From Rutstroemia sp. NJR-2017a BVV2 (lineage: Eukaryota > Ascomycota > Leotiomycetes > Helotiales > Rutstroemiaceae): a stretch of DNA of 64,000 bases. Each line of letters opens with the position of its first letter. Position 1 is the first letter of the stretch. Positions 59,847 through 64,000 of this stretch are shown piece by piece. The position numbers were made by a program, and so were the translations under genes. The DNA lies in contig NJPS01000008.1 of the NCBI GenBank assembly GCA_002946415.1, positions 496,001 through 560,000 of the forward strand, written 5' to 3'. Under the pieces are notes generated by a model. That model did not search any database. It was not told the DNA's origin and saw only the letters and a program-made list of their open reading frames with translations.

Positions 59847-61427
59847 ATGAGTGTCGAATCGACTGTGGTGACGATGTTTGTTCCTTCTACCATGGGGCGT
59901 TTCGACAAATTTCCTTTGGAGATTCGTCAAGAGATCTACAAATATCTACTTGTAAACCCGGTCCTTGGAACGAGCGAGGCTTTCAGTGAAGCTCCCTATG
60001 GTCTCAGTCCTGCGATCCTTCGCACGTGCCGCCAAATCCATACAGAGACATCCGAAGTCCTTTACTCACAAGTTTTTATTGCCCATTGTGATATGAACAA
60101 CACATCAACAAATTCCCATTTTCCAAACCATTGCAAAACTCCAATAACACAAAAGATAAAACTTTCTGACTTATCTGTATGGTGGAAAACTGATCCAAAT
60201 GCTCGGCTACCGGCGATGAAGAAGGTCAGACGTTGGAAGTTGATATTAATCGACTTGAGTTATATCAACCCGGTCGACAACCAGTTGGTGGACTTTTGCC
60301 AAGCCATCTGCCAAGCTGGACCGAAAGAAATCGACATTCGAGTTTGGAGGAGGAGACTACAAAATCGGGATTGTAGCCCGAGTTCGGCGTCAAAATCTCT
60401 GCATTCGCTCACTATGTTGAGGAATGTAGGGCGGTTTACGATGCGAGATGACTGGAGTCTTAAAGGCTATCCGCTCATCCACGATATCGAATTATTCACA
60501 ACCGTGGTCTACCGAGCTGCGGGTCCTGGTCGAATGCTGGCAAGAACTTTCAAAACATTGGCGGAGAGCTCTAGGCCAGTTGAGAGGTGAGCACTTGTGT
60601 CTGTCACTTTTAGAGGATGTGCTGACTTCTGTAGGTTGTTTGAGATGAACCAACTTCTACAGAATCTGGCACATGCATTCGAGAGATACATTCCTTTCAA
60701 AACCACGATGGCCTGCGGATGTACTCCATGTCTGAATTATTGCACAGAAGAAGCCAGCGCTTTGAAAAGACAAGGCTATGACAAATTCAGACATTACCGA
60801 TGTCCCAATCCGTATCTGGAAGGTAAAAATTACCTTGAGATGCGGTTATCGCAGGCCGATATAAATGCTCGTCGCTTGGAAGCGGTTAAATTCAAACGGC
60901 AGCGGAGTTTAATTGTTGAGCATCTACAACAGCACTACCGTCGTGTGATCGCGGCTGGCAAACCACTCCAAAAATACCTCGATAATGCAGGTCACTTCGG
61001 TGATATAGCCGACAGGGAAGCAGCTGAATTAGTCATCTTGATCGAAGATTACGCAGCAGCGTTTAATCGTGATCAAAATCTTAGGACCAGAGCACTCTTC
61101 CGCCTTCAGAAGGAAAGGTTCGACTTGGTGTACGGAAGGATGCCCAGAGAGATATTGTTAGCACGTTTGAGAAAGATGCTCAAGGATCATAATTATGTCC
61201 GCTTTCAAAGGACATTCTTCGCAGTAACGGAAGATCTGAACTTTCAACTCAAAGAAATAAAGGAGGCTTGGAAGAATCTGTTCAATTGCGATGAGTATGA
61301 CGAGAGATGCTGCGAACCTAATTTCGATGACCTCAGCGAAGATGAAGATGAAGATCACGTGGATGACTACATTGACGGAGGGATGAACGAGTATTTAGTG
61401 AGTGCAGATGAAGACGAGAACGCATAG
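59847..61427 (+). CDS. Hypothetical LPxEIR-motif protein, intact copy
   Basis: Exons 59847-60586 and 60635-61427 encode 510 residues; the 48-nt intron joins SRPVER to LFEMNQLLQNL. The N terminus has FDKFPLEIRQEIYKYLLVNP, the F-box-like/2EXR head seen in many fungal proteins, and TCRQIHTETSEVLYSQ, its usual continuation. The long helical C-terminal half includes RQRSLIVEHLQQHYRRVIAA and AAELVILIEDYAAAFNRD. A strongly acidic tail (DLSEDEDEDHVDDY) ends the protein. No signal peptide or membrane segment is present. It could be a ubiquitin-ligase adaptor or protein-binding scaffold, but this is only by analogy. The Met at 59847 fits best; another in-frame Met lies closer to the motif. Confidence 0.75.
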
Positions 61428-62246
61428 AGAATCGATAGCAACATGGCAAAAAAGACGACGTTGTATACGGAAGAAAAGAGAATGAATTCGCGCTCAAACT
61501 CAATCCGAACTCGTTGTTCTAGCCAGCGAAGTCCTGAAATCGTGGTCTTGGCGACATCATCGAGGAATACAGCGTCTAGAACCAATGTTTACTTTTGCTT
61601 TTTTCTTCTTCTTTTTTCCCTGTTTGTTTTTGACAGCTTTCAACGTGTATCTCTTGAGCCATTGCCGTATATAACTAACTATCTCGGACAAACCAATTTA
61701 TGAGCATGAGAAATAGTAAACAGGATGTTTCCGCTCCGACATAATCCAGAGTAATGGGCCGGCCACTGGGCAGCACGGTAAACTTAGTTGTTGCCAGGCG
61801 ATTGCAGGTCCTTCTCTGCAAAACAAATAACTACTAAGCCTAAGTCTTCACGCCTGCTCTTCTGTAAACCTGCTGTGAAGTGTTAAGTTTGCTTTCAAGT
61901 ATCGTTTCATATCTTCCATGGTATTCTCAGAAGACCATGAGATGATAGCAATTGGCATCTCAAAATTTGGTTTAATTGTCATGTTTTCAAAAGTCCAGGG
62001 GGAGAATACATCGCCAAGGAAGAATGGATATTCCGGACGATCCACTCCACAATCGCTTACATAACTTTGTTCTAGATAATACTCCCCAGGTCAAGGAAGG
62101 CTCCAGCCTCGTCAACAAACTTCGAAATATCGTCAATTCAAACAAATATAATCCACCACGACGAGTTCCACACCAAACACCAGCATTCAGCCTCAATCAT
62201 TCACAGCAGTAAAAATGCAATCAAACCCTCCACCCACATCCCAATC
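61428..62246. other. Intergenic region
   Basis: 3' flank of the intact paralog and promoter of the PIG-P gene. A 65-residue minus-strand frame (61848-62045) encodes VFSPWTFENMTIKPNFEMPI; it looks partly protein-like but has no exon partner that I could find. Confidence 0.4.
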
Positions 62247-63086
62247 ATGACATCCTCATCGACCTCCCCCTCCCCTCCCGCACTCGACCCCGAACCCGAT
62301 TTCAACCCCGACGATGACCTCCTCTTCGAAGCCCACTACTCCCCCCCACCACAACACGCCTCCCGCCCATCCTCCTCATCCTCCTCCTCCTCCGCAGGCT
62401 CACCCCCACCCCTCCAACACAACTTCTTCGCTCCCCCCTTCTACAACCGCCCACCGACTCCCCTCCCCCCCTCCCCCTCCCTCACCTCCCTCCTCCGGCC
62501 CTCCCGCCCCACAACCCCCGACTCCAGCGCCGACGAACTCGAGCCGCCCGTCCCGCGCGCCTCCCCGAAGGTACCCACATACGAATACTACGGCTTTGTT
62601 CTCTACCTCTTCTCATCCCTGACCTTCCTCCTCTACCTCCTGTGGTCGTACTTACCATCACCATTCCTGCATGCCCTGGGCATATGCTACTATCCGAACC
62701 GGTGGTGGAGTCTGGCGCTGCCGAGCTGGATCGTGATGGCGTTGGTGTGGATCTATGTTGCGCTTGCGGGGTACAATACCGGGTATCTGACTTTGGGGCT
62801 GGGGGAGGTGGGCGGGGTGGTGGATGGGGCGGGGATGGTGTGTGGGGTTGATGGGAGGGGGGTGGGGGTTGGGGATGGGAAGGAGAAGGGGAAGAGAGAT
62901 AGGGAGAGGGAGAGGGAAAGGGAGAAGGGGAGGGATTTGGAAAGGGATGTGCAGGAGTGGAAGAGGGTTTGGAGTAAGGGGACGGATGCGGTGATGGATG
63001 TGCCGTTGGGAGGGGTATGTGAGATTTTATATGGAGTTGGGAGAGAGAGGAGTGAGAGTGAGGAGGATGAGGATGAATTTGAATGA
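62247..63086 (+). CDS. PIG-P subunit of GPI-GlcNAc transferase
   Basis: A 279-residue single-exon gene. The PIG-P domain lies at about residues 110-185: VPTYEYYGFVLYLFSSLTFL, a first membrane helix, then YYPNRWWSLALPSWIVMALV, a second helix, and YVALAGYN. PIG-P is a small subunit of the complex that transfers N-acetylglucosamine to phosphatidylinositol on the cytoplasmic face of the ER, the first step of GPI-anchor synthesis (yeast Gpi19). The fungal N terminus is long and Ser/Pro-rich. A charged Arg/Glu repeat (RDREREREREKGRD) precedes the conserved end DVPLGGVCEILYG. The coding strand is extremely C-rich in the first half and G-rich in the second. Confidence 0.93.
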   Translation: MTSSSTSPSPPALDPEPDFNPDDDLLFEAHYSPPPQHASRPSSSSSSSSAGSPPPLQHNFFAPPFYNRPPTPLPPSPSLTSLLRPSRPTTPDSSADELEPPVPRASPKVPTYEYYGFVLYLFSSLTFLLYLLWSYLPSPFLHALGICYYPNRWWSLALPSWIVMALVWIYVALAGYNTGYLTLGLGEVGGVVDGAGMVCGVDGRGVGVGDGKEKGKRDREREREREKGRDLERDVQEWKRVWSKGTDAVMDVPLGGVCEILYGVGRERSESEEDEDEFE

Positions 63087-63554
63087 GGCGGTTGAGGAAT
63101 TGGATGTTATACCCACGAAAATGTACCGCAGAAGGACAGTTAGGGATGATTTAATTATAATGGATGAACATATGTCAGAAGTGATACGTTATCAGAAATT
63201 ATATTCGGTGGAAGATAGTGGAGATTGCCAAGTTCTGAAATATCTCTGTTGACCACGTTGAACCTGTCATATATACTCACCAAGTAGAGCCTAGACATCC
63301 TAAAACATTTCCAGAAACCCTCATCTGCTGACAGTACCAGACCAGCGCATATCACACACGTACTATCCTCATTGCATACCGCAACGCAGATGCTATACTT
63401 CATCAGGCCATCAAAACTAGCATCACACACCGATCACCACAAGCAAGAAACCCCCAAATGAGCAATCCAAGTTATTTTTTCAATTGCAATGTGTTCAAGA
63501 AATAGGTATCTCCATCCCATTGTGTTTGTACAAGATCCACCCCCTCATCCCTTT

Positions 63555-63589
63555 CCATCCCATTCCATTCCATTCCATTCCATTCCATC
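63555..63589. repeat. CATTC pentamer array
   Basis: About six tandem copies of CATTC with related CATCC words on both sides and again near 63.70 kb. Confidence 0.9.
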
Positions 63590-63875
63590 CTATCGTATAC
63601 CCCCGTCCCATCTAACAGACACAGCCCTCACCCACCCAGTCCATCCAACGCCTTCGTTGCGAAGAAGGTGTCAGCTGAGCTACAACATGGACATCTAACC
63701 CATTCCATACCATCCCATCCCACACCCCGACGCCCCAAAGTCACATTTCCCCTCTACCACCAAATCCTCCTTCCCTCTCCTCCTCTCCCCTCCCCAGCAT
63801 TCTTCACCGTTGCCAGCGACCGAAAGCAGCACCCATAATGTGTAACATGAGGATATAATATTTGCGGCCAACAAT

Positions 63876-63950
63876 GCAACCAACCAACCAGCGAACCAAC
63901 CAACCAACGAACCAACCAACCAACGAACCAACCAATCAATCGAACAACAA
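63876..63950. repeat. CCAA tetramer array
   Basis: Tandem AACC units with regularly spaced AACG variants, which makes a higher-order unit of about 16 nt repeated about three times. The minus strand reads as spurious Trp-Leu-Val-Gly repeats. Confidence 0.9.
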
Positions 63951-64000
63951 ACCAACACAAAAACACAACCTCATTAACAAGAAAAAGAAAGGTAGGGAAG

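Larger units (their letters stand above)
63087..64000. other. 3' flank with simple repeats
   Basis: The PIG-P terminator region followed by low-complexity sequence. No gene is supported; repeat-derived frames on the minus strand are artefacts. Confidence 0.5.

Noticed and set aside
61848..62045. 65-residue minus-strand frame with FENMTIKPNFEMPI
   Set aside because: It looks partly protein-like, but there is no upstream exon, domain or start context to support it.
63695..63966. Minus-strand Trp/Leu/Val/Gly-rich frames
   Set aside because: They are translations of the CCAA and CATTC simple repeats.
1..64000. tRNA, rRNA and CRISPR-like arrays
   Set aside because: No cloverleaf with A/B boxes, no rRNA core motif and no regularly spaced direct repeat with unique spacers was seen by eye; a tRNAscan-type search was not possible.

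Overview
The window is nuclear DNA from a filamentous ascomycete (Pezizomycotina; a leotiomycete would fit, but that is only an impression). The signs are short introns of about 45-75 nt with GTAAGT-like donors, CTAAC-like branch points and YAG acceptors; a Zn2Cys6 regulator; a PDR-type ABC pump; a GH71 alpha-1,3-glucanase; a three-exon H2A.Z gene; and a Tad-like LINE. No tRNA, rRNA or prokaryotic feature was recognised. All gene models were spliced by hand.

Layout. 1-4.4 kb holds no gene I can support. 4.4-6.5 kb is a Zn2Cys6 transcription factor, 8.3-9.8 kb a conserved fungal Cys/His protein, and 10.5-11.4 kb histone H2A.Z. From 13.2 to 23.5 kb lies an accessory stretch: a broken secreted carboxylesterase, a Ser/Thr-rich wall-type protein with one frame break, a leucine-rich intracellular protein, and a broken small secreted protein. 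At 24.0-29.8 kb a UbiA-family membrane enzyme gene is split by a 4.9 kb LINE flanked by a perfect 14-bp target duplication. Next to it is an intact berberine-bridge-type flavoenzyme (30.6-32.3 kb), so this may be a small specialised-metabolite locus now disabled. A GH71 mutanase with cysteine-rich tail repeats (32.8-35.6 kb), a stop-interrupted hypothetical gene and an MFS drug transporter (37.7-39.5 kb) follow.

41.2-42.9 kb carries two paralogous secreted proteins with the same eight-cysteine framework, the best effector-like candidates here. 44.9-47.2 kb has a small three-zinc-finger gene with a decayed tail and several strong hairpins. 47.4-63.1 kb is mostly conserved: a 499-residue fungal protein, a 1539-residue PDR transporter, an ICMT-like methyltransferase, a tandem pair of LPxEIRxxI-motif genes (one dead, one intact), and the PIG-P subunit of the first GPI-anchor enzyme.

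Cross-cutting patterns. Lesions concentrate in secreted and accessory genes, while conserved genes between them stay open over kilobases. The LINE has 15 in-frame stops in ORF2 (14 TAG, none TGA) but no indel, and several stops sit where RT proteins normally have Trp. Four conserved genes switch from extreme C-richness to extreme G-richness on the coding strand about midway.
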